Shown here: positions 23,029 through 35,753 of the stretch, in pieces
Layout of the letters: every line of letters begins with the position of its first letter
How positions within the stretch are numbered: the stretch's first letter is position 1
NCBI GenBank assembly: GCA_029339505.1
Contig: JAQISU010000132.1
Span: forward strand, 5,884,501 to 5,948,500
Direction: 5' to 3'
Length of the DNA: 64,000 nucleotides
From: Unio delphinus
Taxonomy: Eukaryota; Mollusca; Bivalvia; Unionida; Unionidae
Program-made: the position numbers and the translations under genes
Notes under the pieces: generated by a model
What the model was told of the DNA's origin: nothing
The model's database searches: none
The model's input: only the letters and a program-made list of their open reading frames with translations

Positions 23029-25063
23029 AAGGGCTCAAAATTAGCGGTAGTCCGCTAGCCTGAGGCTAGTAGATTTCCCGTCGGGCTAGTAACTTTCATA
23101 ATGTTAATAGTCCGACGGGCTAGTAAGTTTTTGGTTATCAACAGTCAGCGTTTGTTTACTCCATACCCTAATAAAGACGTGACTTCGGCCGATGTTCCTT
23201 AGAATCAACGCAGTGACTGTTGTAAACACAGTCATACAATATTAGCATGTGAAGTTGAAGTCAATTTCTGCATCGGAAATGTGTTTCTATTAAAAGAAGC
23301 CATCTGATTATGTGCGTTTCACTTAACAGCGCCAATTGGAAGTTTGGAAATTGATCCGTATTAATCTGATAGCGAATTAAATGGTATCACGCTTTATTCA
23401 CTCGACCACAGTAACAAATTACGAAACGTTACACCACACAAAAGAACATATCATCAACTATTCAAAGAAATTAGTTTACATGTTTGTTTCTTGAAGGTAT
23501 TTTGTTTGGCTTGCTCCGAGTCACGAACGGGTAACTCATATTTTACGTTTGCATCGAAATAATTAGAAGAATTAGATCAATTTATTATGATAACATTACT
23601 GACACATAATTTTCCAAGCAACTACTTTTTCTATGATAATAAGAATAGCTTTTATATTTTCCCCCAAAACGATTGAACAAATAATTGAATACACGTGGAG
23701 ATATCCAAGCATTTGATGGGAATTAAAATCTCACATGGGCATCTAAGATTGAAAATATTCACGCTTATTATTAATTTCAACAATACACTGAGGTTCGATT
23801 AATTAGGAAAAATTACCAAACTTATGTTATTAATGATGAGACCGTAATTGGAGCTGTTAAATACCACAGGTGTTCGATGCGCTCTTAATGTGAAGGGGAA
23901 AAAAATCTAAAGCAAATCATACAGAGTGACAAAAATACCTTAGAAAAATATCACAGGAATATTTTTGGTATTTTTGTCGCTATGTATGATTTTGTACCTT
24001 TTGATTATTGTTTTCTTTTTCATTCACATCAATCTCGCGTCGAGCACCTGAGTTAAATACAACGCGCCGAGTCAGCTGGCTTCGTTTGATGGGAGCACAC
24101 ATTTTCCAAGTTGAAACTAACATTATCTTTTGATGTTAATATTTTATAACAGTGTTTACTTTAACCACTGCTTTGATCGTACAGAACATCCGCTGAAGTC
24201 GAGTCTTTATTAGGAAGAAGCCATTTGATGGAAGGGGAGGGTGTGTGTGCAAAGACACATGTTTTGAAACACATTTCTTGCTCGGACTTTCTTATATAAA
24301 GGACACTGTCATTCCCTTTCTTACATTAAATAATTCACGTCAGCTATACTGTAACATTTCGTATTTCAAAAAGAAGCACGATTCCAACCTTACAAGACAG
24401 GCAAAATGTGGCGTTTTATAGAAGGTGTTCAGCCTCCGGATAAAAGCAAAATTCATTCTGTTATCTTGCAGTTACAAAAACATCTATGCTTTGACTTGGC
24501 CCACAGTTATACAATCATATGCTGCTGACTGCAAGAATATTCTGGCATTGAATGACCTCATCCTGACAATCCCAGCCCACTCTGCTGATGCTGAAAGTGG
24601 TTTCTCGGAGATGAAAATGGTGAAGAGTGACTGGAGATCTTGTTTGCGACCTTGGGTTCTGTCCGACCTACTCTTCATCATGTTTCATACAAATGACATT
24701 CCAACATATGATCCATTATCAGCAATACATTTGTGGAATGTTTCAGGGAGACGGGTAAGGAGACCAGAACAAACCCCATATGGACCCAGAGTGCATGTGG
24801 AGGACGAGAAAGAACACCTGGATCCCTTTCTGGAATTGGATCCAGATTATCTTGATAAACAAGAAATGTGAATTTATTGATGATTTAAAGTAGAATTTAT
24901 ACTTCTTTACTTGTACATTTTATATGATAATACTATTTATGAAATCAAATTGTTGTTAATCTCAATACGAGTGTGTGACATTCTTTTGGGGACAGGGCTA
25001 GTAAATTTCTCAGTACACTAGTCCATCTGGCTACCAGGAAATTTGTGTTAAATTCAAGGCCTG
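23029..25063 (+). mobile_element. hAT transposon relic (possible ends)
   Basis: The left end AAGGGCTCAAAATTAGCGG and the inverted right end (CAGGCCTTGAATTTAACAC on the minus strand) are partly alike, and both are followed by sequences containing GGCTAGTA/ACTAGCC repeats, a feature I associate with hAT ends related to ZNF862-like transposases. An 8-bp target duplication was not found, so the boundaries are tentative. Only the C-terminal part of the transposase remains inside, and about 1.3 kb of the interior has no recognised coding sequence. Confidence 0.5.
24404..24871 (+). pseudogene. hAT transposase C-terminal fragment
   Basis: The stretch TIPAHSADAESGFSEMKMVK followed by WRSCLRPWVLSDLLFIM is the C-terminal dimerisation region of hAT transposases (S-A-x-x-E-R/S-x-F-S motif), here about 120 residues. 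An adjoining upstream piece (MWRFIEGVQPPDKSKIHS, from 24405) is in another frame, so there is at least one frameshift near 24480. The tail after it is acidic (DEKEHLDPFLELDPDYLD) and ends at TGA 24869-24871. The BED finger and the N-terminal catalytic part are absent. Confidence 0.78.
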
Positions 25064-25269
25064 TTATAAACATTAAACCCAACCAGCTTATGTCATCTAA
25101 CATAGATGCTTACTGATAAGGTTACTGATATTCTGACCATTTTACCTTGACAATCGACAACCTGGCAGTTTCTCGAATATGCGACTTTGAAAACTGGCTA
25201 TTTTGAACAAGGCACACTGTAGCAAAGTCAATTTATAAACTACAAATATAGAGACTCACTGTATCTTGA

Positions 25270-26800
25270 GATTTAATGAATTTATTTCAACTTCCAAACA
25301 TATTGGCAATTCTGAGGAAGTAGAAATTGCAGTTAGGTCATTAAAGAAAGCAAGTGAGTTGGCATTGAAAACATACTAGCAGAACTGATTTAAGCAGGAG
25401 GAGAAGAGATAGTCACAGTCCAAACAAGAATTTGCAACAAAATATGGCAGACAGGAGAATGGCCCATCATCACATCAACTCAGTCTTTGGTAATTGAGAT
25501 CCCCAAGAAAGGAATCCTACAGTAATACAGAATGATCATTCTGGTCTGCATGCCAAGTTAAGTTATGCAAAAAAATTCTCAACCGACTAAAACCTGAAGC
25601 AGAAAGACAATTTTTGCTGAAGAGGAGGCAGGCTTCCAAGCAGAAAGGAGCACCACATAATAAATATTCAATCTCAGACTCCTTTGTGGGAAATACCTTG
25701 AGCATCTCGAAAATCTATACCATGTCTTTATTGATTTCAAGAAGGCCTTTGACAGGGCCTTATGGGCAACTATGAGAAAGTACATCAGCTCAAACCTGGT
25801 GTGGGTTGTAGAGCAACTCTTTGACAAAGCCACCAGTGTTGTCCTCATCAATGGTAGCAGAGGAGATTGGATCCGAACAGCAGTTAGAGTCAGCAGGGAT
25901 GTATACTGTCATCTACACTCTTCAACATTTTCCTGGAAATGATCATAGAGGATACCTTGGAAGACCATAAAGGCACTCTAAGCATCTGTGAAAGAATAAC
26001 TATCAACCTTCGCTTCATATATATTTATGGTTTAGCAGGAGATGAAAAAGAACTAGCTGACTTGGTGTGTGACTTGACCAAACCTCCACAGCACAAGGTA
26101 TAGAGATTAGTGCCGAAAAAAACAAACTGGTTACAAACAACACCAATGGTATCAGTGCAGAAAAAAAAGGTCAGTGGACAGTCTCAAGCTTTAAGTGCAT
26201 GAGATCAATTATCACAGACTAGGGTTCCAAACCAGAATTACTTTGCAGGATTGCCGAGACATCAGCAGCATTAAGAAGTTCGAGTCCAATATGGAAAGAC
26301 ACCAACATTGCTCTTGGTTCCAAAATAAAGCTGATGTCCTTGACCGTCATATTCATTTTTTTGTACACTTGTGAAACATGGATGCTCACATCAGATCTAC
26401 AAAGAAGTATTCAAACCTTTGACATGAGATCCTACCGCAAGTTACTGAACATCTCATACACTGATCATGTAACCAGGTCTGCAGCTCGATCCATTGAGCT
26501 CGGACCCTATGAATTATGGTTTATATCTGACCCTATGAAGACTTTTTGGCCACTGGGAAAACACAAACTGAAGTGGCACATTCACGTCTCAAGATCATAT
26601 GGACTGGCAACAACATTCTTGCAAGACACATTGCGGGGGTGCAGAAGAAGAGGCCGACAAAGTGTGATAAGACAACATTAAAAAGTTGATTGGCATTAGC
26701 TTTAGAGATTCCCAAATGACATTAGAAAACAGGAGATGGAGATAACTGGGTGTCAAGTCAATCGCAGTTCCACAATGACCTATTGGGTTATGGGGTTAAT
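25270..26800 (+). pseudogene. LINE relic: endonuclease-reverse transcriptase type
   Basis: A decayed RT running the length of the region in mixed frames. Visible pieces: EEVEIAVRSLKKAS (from 25308), AELI.AGGEEIVTV, VFIDFKKAFDRAL (about 25717-25756), a later RT part around LAGDEKELADLVCDLTK (26036-26085), KIKLMSLTVIFIFLYTCETW (about 26322-26380), MRSYRKLLNISYTDHVT (26428-26477) and the C-terminal HVSRSYGLATTFLQDTLRG then RRRGRQ (26584-26660). This tail is characteristic of LINE RTs often labelled endonuclease-reverse transcriptase in molluscs and insects. Many stops. The 3' end runs into a GAT/GCT-rich stretch (26803-26830), likely the element's tail. Confidence 0.82.
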
Positions 26801-27018
26801 GCTGATGCTGCTGCTGATGATGATGAATCTGCCACAAATAAGGCAGCTGCTGATGTCTATATGTCTAACTCAAGTCTTATATTTGGTTTTTCATTCGTCC
26901 ATGTGGAATTAAACAGCCCTCAGTATTGTGACTATTTTTTATTTTGGGCTAGATACTTCTGACACCAACTACTAGAAGGAGTGTTCTGAAAGATTTGCAT
27001 GCAACAAACTTGCACATT

Positions 27019-27088
27019 AAACAAGTGAGATTAAACAAGTGAGATTACACAAGTGAGATTAAGCAAGTGAGATTAAACAAGTGAGATT
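27019..27088 (+). repeat. Short tandem repeat, 14-bp unit
   Basis: Five to six copies of ACAAGTGAGATTAA. Confidence 0.9.
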
Positions 27089-27164
27089 AGAACAGAAAAT
27101 CATCCATTGGTATCAACACAGATTTGGGGAAATGATTTATTAAACTACATCTCTGACAGTTCCA

Positions 27165-27425
27165 TTTTGGAAGACTAAGAAATAAAACAATCAGAAACGC
27201 CACCATCAGAGCAGTATCATTGACAGCTAAATGGAGGAAGAAAAATATGACAGGCAGAATATCACTAGCAATAACATTACTAACAGTTAAAATGAGCAGG
27301 AAGAAATAAGGCAGGCAGATACATGCATCAGGGTATGAGCTTATTTGAACAATTCCTAAAATGATAACATTTATTTGCTGATGAAGAGCATCGTGACTAC
27401 ACTGAGTTTGGTTGCTCTGTACCAT
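27165..27425 (+). pseudogene. 3' relic of another zinc-finger paralogue
   Basis: Aligns with the end and 3' flank of ZNF1: AAGAAATAAAACAATCAGAA, then AAGAAATAAGGCAGGCAGAT, CAGGGTATGAGCTTATTTGA and AACATTTATTTGCTGATGAA have direct counterparts at 3922-4085. No finger-coding sequence precedes it; a LINE relic ends about 350 bases upstream. It is probably what is left of a duplicated ZNF copy whose fingers were deleted or displaced. Confidence 0.65.
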
Positions 27426-27429
27426 AGCT

Positions 27430-28900
27430 TGTTTGCTTGTAAAATAAACAATATGGCTCACTATCAAGCTTATGCAATTTAGCATAATTGGCTCACCCAC
27501 TGCAGTCTTCAAACACATTACAGTTGACTATTGTGAGCAAGCTAAATAATACATGAAATTATGGTTTATATCTGACCTCCATCACTTTTAATGATCTATA
27601 TTTGAATTGTCCAAAGAAAATGTCTACATCTACAATCATGACCTTTTTTACATGATTTGTGTAACAGGCATATACTGATTGTTTTTTTTGTTCTATCTTC
27701 GAAGATTACTAAAAATCATATTTTTCTAAACACAACCATGTCAGGAGTTCAAATCATGTTATACCATGTTATGGCATGTCAACATCTTGAAAATAAATGT
27801 TCACATCAGTGCAATCAAAGTTTTCTCACATAAAATAAATTTTCTGACAAGTCCAACAGGTACTGCACAATCTGAAATTAGAGGGTCATCAAGCTAATAG
27901 ATATTGTAACACTGAGAATCATAAATATTGAATGCTATCTGCATTAATTGCCTTATATTAAAGAAAACCTTCCAAAGGAAAATCATTGATTGCTACAGAC
28001 TTTTGCAATGGTAGCATGGTACAATGTACTAAATATGATCAAGGACAGAGTACGTCAGGACTGTCATAATACATAAGAGATTTAGTTTCTCTAAGTCATT
28101 TGTATTATGTTAGACCAAGTGGATATCATTTTACATTGTCTTCTTTTAGTGTTACTATCTCATTATAACTTAGTAGACCACCAAGAATGTTCTGTGTTAG
28201 GATTTTTTAATAATATTGTCTTTTGTGATTTCGTTATGAAAAATAATCTTCAAACTTGACAATTTTATGTAGTTTACCTTCAACAAATGGTATATACTCC
28301 ACTTCAGTTCTAATATAGAAATTAACAACACCATATTTATTACTTATAACTTGCATAGAAGAGCATGTCTATTTCAAGGCCCTTTGTCTTGTAATTCCAT
28401 GTGATACAAAGATTTGTTTTTCCACGCTAAATGTATACATTGTACAAATATCCAGCACATTCAATCGTATGAAACACTTTTTATTTACGAGTTGTCATTA
28501 TAAACCGCAGAAGTCCAAATATGCTTACGCCTTTTTCTGTGAAAATTGCCGTTTGTTTCAGTAATGTTTTGCATCTCTAGTCTCCAGACTGAAGAGCTCG
28601 TGAAATCTTCTTCCATCAACAAAATTTGCTTCAAAGGGTACATGATTACAAAAATATGCGTTTTAAAGTTTTATTGGGTCGTACAAACTGATTACAAATT
28701 CCATATTCTGAACCTTGGAACAACCATACAGATACAGGATCGCTTTCACTAATTTATTTATAAAATCAAAAATTTCACAGAAATAAAATGTAACAGTTCT
28801 TTCTCATGGACATTGTGTTGTATCCATCATTCACGTGTCTGCGTTTTGATCAACGATTTGTATCCAAGCTCCTTTCGATTTATACTTCGATTCGCATAAA
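27430..28900. other. 1.5-kb stretch with no recognised gene
   Basis: AT-rich DNA with only short open frames on both strands. Nothing identified. Confidence 0.4.
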
Positions 28901-29290
28901 ATCTTGCTGGTTATTGTTTTTACACTTATCATAAAATTTAATTTCTTTTTCAGCGATGCGAGCGTAGCTCTATGTTTCTTGACACGCTCAGCCCACGCAT
29001 CTATCATTTTACGTCGTAAATCTGTTAAAGCATTTCCACATATCGCATTTGTAAAATGTTATTTAACTTGCTTTGCGACCCATTTAAGTAAGCATCAACA
29101 AAGTCTTATTGGTTTGAGATCAACAACGTTAGGTTTATCATTCAGTGGATACATCGCATGCACAACTGCCGTCACATGATATGCACGTTAATGATATGGT
29201 TGATCAATAACAGTTAACGATCCTGGTTTGGATTGTTTTCTTAACGATACAATGTCACGCTTGTCACAGATAAACCATGTGACGTCTACC
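28900..29290 (-). other. Unidentified minus-strand coding-like relic
   Basis: On the minus strand, HAMYPLNDKPNVVDLKPIRL is followed after stops by NALTDLRRKMIDAWAERVKK. The RRKM..AWA pattern faintly recalls the C-terminal end of some tyrosine recombinases, but the match is short, no catalytic R-H-R-Y residues are seen, and chance is possible. Function unknown. Confidence 0.2.
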
Positions 29291-29514
29291 GCTGTGGAAT
29301 CTACGCTACAATAAATTTTATTCTAATAAAGTATCGTTGTCGAGTAATTATTAATCCTCGTTGCTCGCTGGTCATTCATTGTAGCATCAACGTCGCGCAT
29401 GATTCTAAACGTTGACCACACGAGCTCCATCATCGTTGCGAAACTATTTCTTGGCTTGACAGATATGACTGATTAGAGTCTTATTTGTCGAATCAGATCT
29501 CGCATCATAAAGCT

Positions 29515-30630
29515 GAATAATAATAATGAGGACTTTGTATTGCGCCTAATCTTTAGAAGCTCTAAGCGCTTTACAACATCTAAAATGATATGAATACACC
29601 CCCCCCCCAGAAAAACAAAAACAAAACAAATACAAATAAGAAAAACGCCATGCTTTTGAAAAACGAAAAAAAAAAAAATGCTGAAAATATTTAAATAGCA
29701 AACTCTTTAGGTCTTTAAGTTTTTAGGTCTTTAAGTTTTTAGGTCTTTAAGTTTGTCCTTTCAGTCGTGAAATGTCAGTTTTAAGAGCACTCTTGAAAGA
29801 GATCACTGTGTCGTTGGGTCTAATTTCAGTGGGCAATTCAATCCACGTTGCTGGGCCCTGGTATGCAAAATAACATTGTCCATATGACTTCGTTTCATAG
29901 TGGGAATAATGAGTATAAGATTGTCAGAAGAGGAGCGTAATTATCTTGCTGGTGTATACACATGGGTGAGGCCGGATAGGTATAGTGGACTGGAATCCGT
30001 CAGTGAAATGTAGCACAGAGAATACATTTTGTGTTTGATTCTGGATCGAATGGATAACCAGTGTATGTTACAGAGCAGCGGTAAGGTGTGCTCTGATCGT
30101 GGTACTCTAAAGATGATCCAAGCAGTTGTGTTTTTAACATTTTGAAGTTTATAGAGTGTATATTGAGATTAACCAGACAGAATTGAGTTACAATAGCCCA
30201 GTCTTGAAAGTTCTAAGGAACACACAAATGTTTTAGTGGTTTCAACTGAAATATATTTGCGAATGGAGCTGATGCGTCTCAGCTCAAGATATACAGCCTT
30301 GCATATGTTCATGACATGTTGGTGCAATGTGAGAGTACTGTCTAGAGTAACCATTATGTTTTGTACTGACTGCGTGAATTTAATGTTGGTGTTGTTGTTG
30401 TTGATTATATCTATTGTTTGAGGAAAAGGATGTGAATGAGAAAGTCTTTATGTTGTGATCAGAATGGCCTCAGTTTTATCATCATTCATCTGCAGCTTGT
30501 TACATTTCATCCATGACTTGACATCAGAAATGCACCTCTCTACTCCATGAATGGTAGCATCAACTAAAGTTGGGTGGCCGGACTTTTATATTTGGGTGTC
30601 ATCAGCGTACAATTGGTGTGATATGATATA
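29515..30630 (-). pseudogene. L2/CR1-type LINE, C-terminal RT and 3' end
   Basis: The minus strand shows a YADDTQI catalytic box near 30610, then VERCISDVKSWMKCNKLQMN, MVTLDSTLTLHQHVMNICKA, IRKYISVETTKTF and SRLGYCNSILSG (30354-30169), all typical of the C-terminal half of L2/CR1 RTs. It continues to about 29790 and ends in a 3' region with AAAGCGCTTAGAGCTTCTAA-like sequence and an ATT-type tail at 29515-29530. Few stops for a relic of this size, but a stop follows the YADD segment and others are present. A second copy of the same 3' end lies at 53641-53885. Confidence 0.82.
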
Positions 30631-30639
30631 TAGTGATTC

Positions 30640-31300
30640 AAGCAAAGAATAATTGCAAGTTATTGACGATTGGCTTTACAACTCGTTGTAATTTGTATAA
30701 ATGAATTTTGTGGATATCAACTACAAAGCGATTAGGGAGTCAAGGACCACCCCAGTGTTTTATATGTAACAAGGGAGTCGGAGGTAAATAAAACTTTGAA
30801 ATTGTATTATGAGTTTTAAAAAAGCATAACGCCGGCAACAATGTTGCTGATATAACAAAAACGCTGTTGATTATCTCGCTTGATTTTCATGCTAGCATCC
30901 AACATTTTTTCTAGAAAAAAAATAATAATTTAGACATATTTAAAACTAGAGCAAGAACAATGTGAAGCACATCCTATCATTACATTGGCATGCAGACCAG
31001 AGGCATCTCTTAAAATTATATGCTAAAGAAACCTTTTGGTTCCTTTGTGAATGCTGTTTATTGTAAATATGCGTTGGAGGAAAAACTATGTCATAAATTT
31101 ATTCATGAACGTTTTCACGAATTGTTTGAAGATGGATTTGTGATTGATCATATTAACGGCGAATAATATCGTTAATTATTTGTGTTATTTGCAGGCTAAC
31201 ACACACAGTCAGAATTGTAAATCTGGCGGTACTGAAAAATACAGTAAATGCGCGAGATCAGTAATGTTTATAAATGTAGAGACTTTCCATTTATAAATGC
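30640..31300. other. Spacer with no recognised gene
   Basis: No coding signal found. Confidence 0.4.
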
Positions 31301-31329
31301 AGCTGGTAAATGTTTTGATATTCACGCGC

Positions 31330-31745
31330 GTTCTGTACGGGTCGCAGATACAATATATAGATCAGCATTTTCAAACAAAAAATACAAACAGCGAATAATA
31401 TTTAAGTAAGCCGCCGCTCTTGAAATGAAACAAGAAAATAGTGAACAAGAAAATATTCTGTATATTTTGAATACAAAAATATTTTTGAATTTCAACGTCC
31501 AATGACATCGGCGATGACAAAGAACCCCCAAGTTTAATCAGGGGGAATAACTCTGTAAATGATACGTAGGGAGGTGAAAGAGTAATCTGGCTTGTATTTT
31601 ACAATATCATTCACGTATATATAATCATCTTTGGTACATGTCGCAGATAATATATACAGAAAAAAATATAAACAAAAGTAAAGTATAACTTCATCGTAAG
31701 ACAGAAAAATTCAACGTGAAATGACTTCGTCGATGACAAAGTCCA
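31330..31745 (+). repeat. Imperfect tandem duplication, about 240-300 bp
   Basis: GTCGCAGATACAATATATAG with ...GACATCGGCGATGACAAAGA (31339-31522) is repeated in changed form as GTCGCAGATAATATATACAG with ...GACTTCGTCGATGACAAAGT (31641-31743). Confidence 0.7.
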
Positions 31746-31888
31746 TGAAGCAGCGACACTGTGCTAACAGAGACTAGCTAGTGAGAACTTTAGTGCAACA
31801 GTGGCACTGTTCTCGCAATGAGAACCTCCAAATTGGAGGTGTATTGCATTTCCGCATAATCACATGTATGTGCAGTCCTTACAGTAAG

Positions 31889-31891
<3 letters not shown>

Positions 31892-31952
<61 letters not shown>
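31892..31952 (+). repeat. TA microsatellite
   Basis: About 30 TA units. Confidence 0.95.
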
Positions 31953-31955
<3 letters not shown>

Positions 31956-32544
31956 GTTAAGATTATATATTACTGTAAATATTAAAAATTTGGATATATA
32001 CTTTAAATACGGGTACTGCCTATTTGGATATATACTGTAAATGTATTCTCCTGGTTGAGGAATACAACTATTTTTTGTATTGTAAACAGATAATATTAGA
32101 TAATGAATTTGGAAAATAGTAATGATATTAGGACAGAAGTTTTAGTACAAGTAATCAGATTGAAAATTTTCTCTAAATTGTATTAAAATTAATTTTTCAT
32201 TCCTACTAAACTATATTGAGATCGATTTCATTTAATTTTATATATCACAACTATATACCATTATAATAAAGATTGGGGCTTATGAGCTAAGTCAAAACTC
32301 TCTAGTATCGGAGCGGTTTATCAAGTTCGTTGTTTGAGAAATTACTGTTGGAAGAACTGTGTTGTGACACTAAAACAAATCATCGCACACGAGCAATTAC
32401 TTTCTTGTTTATTTAAGTAATCCGAGAAAAAGAAACTGATATGCCCACTAGACATTTTGTAACATTATGTTTTGGCTATCTGTATAATCCAATGAGATAT
32501 AGCCAGGGAGTAGCAGTACATAAACTGAGAAACCGTTTCAAATA

Positions 32545-32830
32545 GTTTTTGATACCAGCAGTACAAATTAAGCACTAAATAGAATTTATACATCATAGGG
32601 TAGTCGCAGAAGGAATTATCTTTGATCTTTGGGTCAGGAAAAGTACACTAGAGGTTATGGACGAATAAATTCAGTACATAAATTAATTGTCAATTTAAAT
32701 TAGTTGACACAAGCAGTATAAATTAAGCACAAAGTAGAAATTATAAACCATGGAGTAATAACAGGACGAATTATCTTTGATCTTAGGGTCAGCAAAAGTA
32801 CCCTCGGTATGTTCTGGAGTTTGCAGACAA
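32545..32830 (+). repeat. Imperfect tandem duplication, about 150 bp
   Basis: AGCAGTACAAATTAAGCACT ... GAATTATCTTTGATCTTTGG ... AAAAGTAC (32557-32646) is repeated at about 32711-32803 with substitutions. Confidence 0.75.
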
Positions 32831-33800
32831 ATAAATATTAGAGATACTACGTGATTAATTAAGAAGACTGATGTAGCTAATTAACTGACTAATAAGTACT
32901 TACTAACCATCTCTAGCCTGTGAGATACGATGAAGTCCCAATTTGAGATTCTGACAAAACAAAAGAAGTGGACCTATGTGTATAAGAACAGTGATATTAG
33001 AACGAACCAGCCGTTTCGTCGGAACTCAAAAGAGACTTGTATCATTACAGCATCACTGGATCTCGCGCATTGACAAATTCCCCAAGATATAGCCGTATCT
33101 ACAACGTTGTGAGTGACGCCCTTCTTTTTGAGAGAGCCTAAGCTCTTCTCTTTCCGTCTCCTTCCCTCTAATCATAGAAAACAGATTGCAAGAGATTATG
33201 AAGGGAAAAAAATTCCATGAAAGGTAGACAAAACTTTCTATAAAAAGGAATGGCAAGTTACTACTTACTTTCCATAAAAACTGCTCAAAAAAGAATCATT
33301 AAATAATAATGTTGTTATTTATGAGATTAAGAAACTACATTATGAACGTATTATGAACGTATATAAATGTGTGATCAACTGATACTGAAAACATCATTTT
33401 TGAATTTGAATCACTGCAGAAATGAAGATCCGAAGGTATATATACATTACCAGCCGAATACCGGTTTATAAAATTTTGTGTTTTTTTGTATTTATAAACT
33501 CACGTGTTGGTACATTATATAATACCACATGAATAATTGATTGACCAAACTCAAACATATTATTTGTTATAAGAATTTGTTATATACTTCCCTTGACTGT
33601 CAGGATGACGATGAAGATCTACGAGCGTACATACTAATTTGTATTAAAAAATTCTCTTAAATCAAGCAGGCATTCTCGCAAGCCAGTAAGTGTAAAATGG
33701 AGCCGTGTATATAACGTATTATGACATCGCGCAATTAAAAATCGGTAGGGGTGGGGTGGGGTGTGTGCTTAAGGCGTAAATGTTTATAAAATATATTCCT
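32831..33800. other. Spacer with no recognised gene
   Basis: Short open frames only; nothing identified. Confidence 0.4.
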
Positions 33801-33839
33801 ACTAAAAAGGCTAGTATGCCGGACTGGATCTGTCAAGGT

Positions 33840-34300
33840 CTACGTGATAGCTGTCATCAATTGCATCATATACAAGACTGACTTCAATCGTTGTTGTGAT
33901 CTCGAAAACATCAGGTCAATATGACGACCTGCACCGTGCGGATTGTTGTTGTTCTTGAAGATGTTTGCCGGTGGATCTATTTGTCTCCGTGCTGCAACGA
34001 TTTTGGGAATGTTTTCATCAATAATGTTATCGACGGTTTTCTCTAGCTCATAAGTATCGTTTAAGTTTAGGAAGCCTTTCACCATCAGGCGCAGATAAGA
34101 CAAATTCTGAGATAAACCCCTCCATCTTCCAGAGCTCGTATCATGAACTCCACACATAAGTTAGCCACTGCACTGCAGCCTTCGTTAGTGGCAAACACAC
34201 GACAAAGGTTCATTTGCCAAATGGTACATCAATTCGTTCAGCCAAAATCAGATAAATAGACCTTGCTCTGAAATATATCGAAAACAAACGTATTTTAAAC
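33840..34300 (-). other. Unidentified minus-strand open region
   Basis: A 105-residue minus-strand open stretch (34157-33840) with LRLMVKGFLNLNDTYELEKT and IIDENIPKIVAARRQIDPP, and in neighbouring frames upstream AVANLCVEFMIRALEDG and YLILAERIDVPFGK. The composition is protein-like and spans several frames, suggesting a decayed gene. I do not recognise the family. Confidence 0.3.
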
Positions 34301-34339
34301 AGCATTATCTTCTGTGATTCACTATCATTGCTGCAGACA

Positions 34340-34427
34340 CTACGCAATATAAATCTGGAGAACCCATTATTAATCAATCGCCTCTACGCAATAGAAATCT
34401 GGAGAACCCATTATTAATCAATCCCCT
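34340..34427 (+). repeat. 44-bp direct duplication
   Basis: Two adjacent copies of CTACGCAATA(T/G)AAATCTGG followed by AGAACCCATTATTAATCAAT, differing at two bases. Confidence 0.9.
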
Positions 34428-34614
34428 CATCAACATGTCTGAGCTGAGTATATGCCACAATAAAGTATACTGCTGGTTACCTAGACCTATTCGTAATAAA
34501 GGTAATGAAAAGCATATATATCTGCTAAAATGGCATTATGGCAAGAACCATCTGATTTTAAAGTACCGTATACTGATTTTAAGGCTAGTATCAATGAGTC
34601 TATAAACCAGAAGT

Positions 34615-34877
34615 GTCAAGTATTGTGTAATGATGTAGTGATCAGGCGTTGTGTAATGATGTAGTGATCAGGCATTGTGTAATGATGTAGTGATCAGGCA
34701 TTGTGTAATGATGTAGTGATCATGCATTGTGTAACGATGTAGTGATCAGGCATTATGTAATGATGTAGTGATGATGCATTGTGTAATGATGTAGTGATCA
34801 GGCATTGTGTAATGAGGTAGTGATCAGGCATTGTGTAATGATGTAGTGATCAGGCATTGTGTAATGATGTAGTGATC
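34615..34877 (+). repeat. Minisatellite, 26-bp unit
   Basis: About ten copies of TGTGTAATGATGTAGTGATC plus AGGCAT, nearly identical to each other, so recently expanded. Confidence 0.95.
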
Positions 34878-34879
34878 TT

Positions 34880-35566
34880 TTAAATGGATTCTATACACTT
34901 CAACTCACGGAATGAGAAAAAAAAAATATGAGTCTGTTATCTGCCCTTACAAATTATAAGAGGGGCCGCCTCGATCGATTGATATATAAATGTATATTCC
35001 AAAGTATTCTTCGACACTGATCATGGAATCAAATATTTGTTCAATAACTATTGATCAGTTGAGAGAAGAAATAATGAAAGGAAATGCGAGGATTTCAAAA
35101 CGATATATTTAGTAGGTTGAAAGTTTTGTATGTTAAAATGCGCCCTTAGCACATATTTCAAGATGACATTACTGAAAGCAAAATTGGAAATTCTCTGGAA
35201 ACAGGTGATATGAAAAGTTATTTTACAATCCTAATGTGGTTCTGTTGTAGTACTACCCTGCCAAGATGCTAGTTTGTAAAGAAAGAGTAATGTTATATAT
35301 ACAAAGTGAAATCTCAAATATTTTAAACATATTTGTACTCTTCGCATTTACTTCAGTCGGACTACTAAGTTAAACTGTCCGAATAGTAACATGTAATCCA
35401 ATTTATTTTCAGATATCAGTAGCTAAAATTGGGTTTATGAAAATTGGAGTCAGTAGGAATTTAACGTGGGAATGTCACCTGGAGGTCAAAGGGAATTGAA
35501 CCTTGGTGACATCTGAGGGTTTAAACGGGGGAAAAACGTATTTATTGAGTGAAAAATACTTATAGG
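34880..35566. other. Spacer with no recognised gene
   Basis: No coding signal found. Confidence 0.4.
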
Positions 35567-35753
35567 TGTAATTAGTAGTTTTGTAATGAGAGAGGGAAGA
35601 CCTGTTTGTACAAATACATGTTTATTGCATAGCATACAGACTATATCTGACCTGCATCTAGCACCCTATCTGTCAGCCTTATTTCCAATCACTAATGTGC
35701 TGATTCAGCAGTGGGGAAATTCTATATCACCGTATAACACTGCTTCTAGAACA
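35567..35753 (-). repeat. 3' LTR of the canonical gypsy element
   Basis: Plus strand starts TGTAATTAGTAGTTTTGTAA and ends GCTTCTAGAACA. Shares CTGACCTGCATCTAGCACCC and GATTCAGCAGTGGGGAAATT with the other LTR. The minus-strand polypurine tract GAAAAGGAAGGATGGAG (35754-35770) abuts it. Confidence 0.88.

Noticed and set aside
34615..34877. CRISPR-like array
   Set aside because: Units are head-to-tail with no unique spacers, and the DNA is animal. The same applies to the arrays at 4112, 12190, 63040 and 63430.
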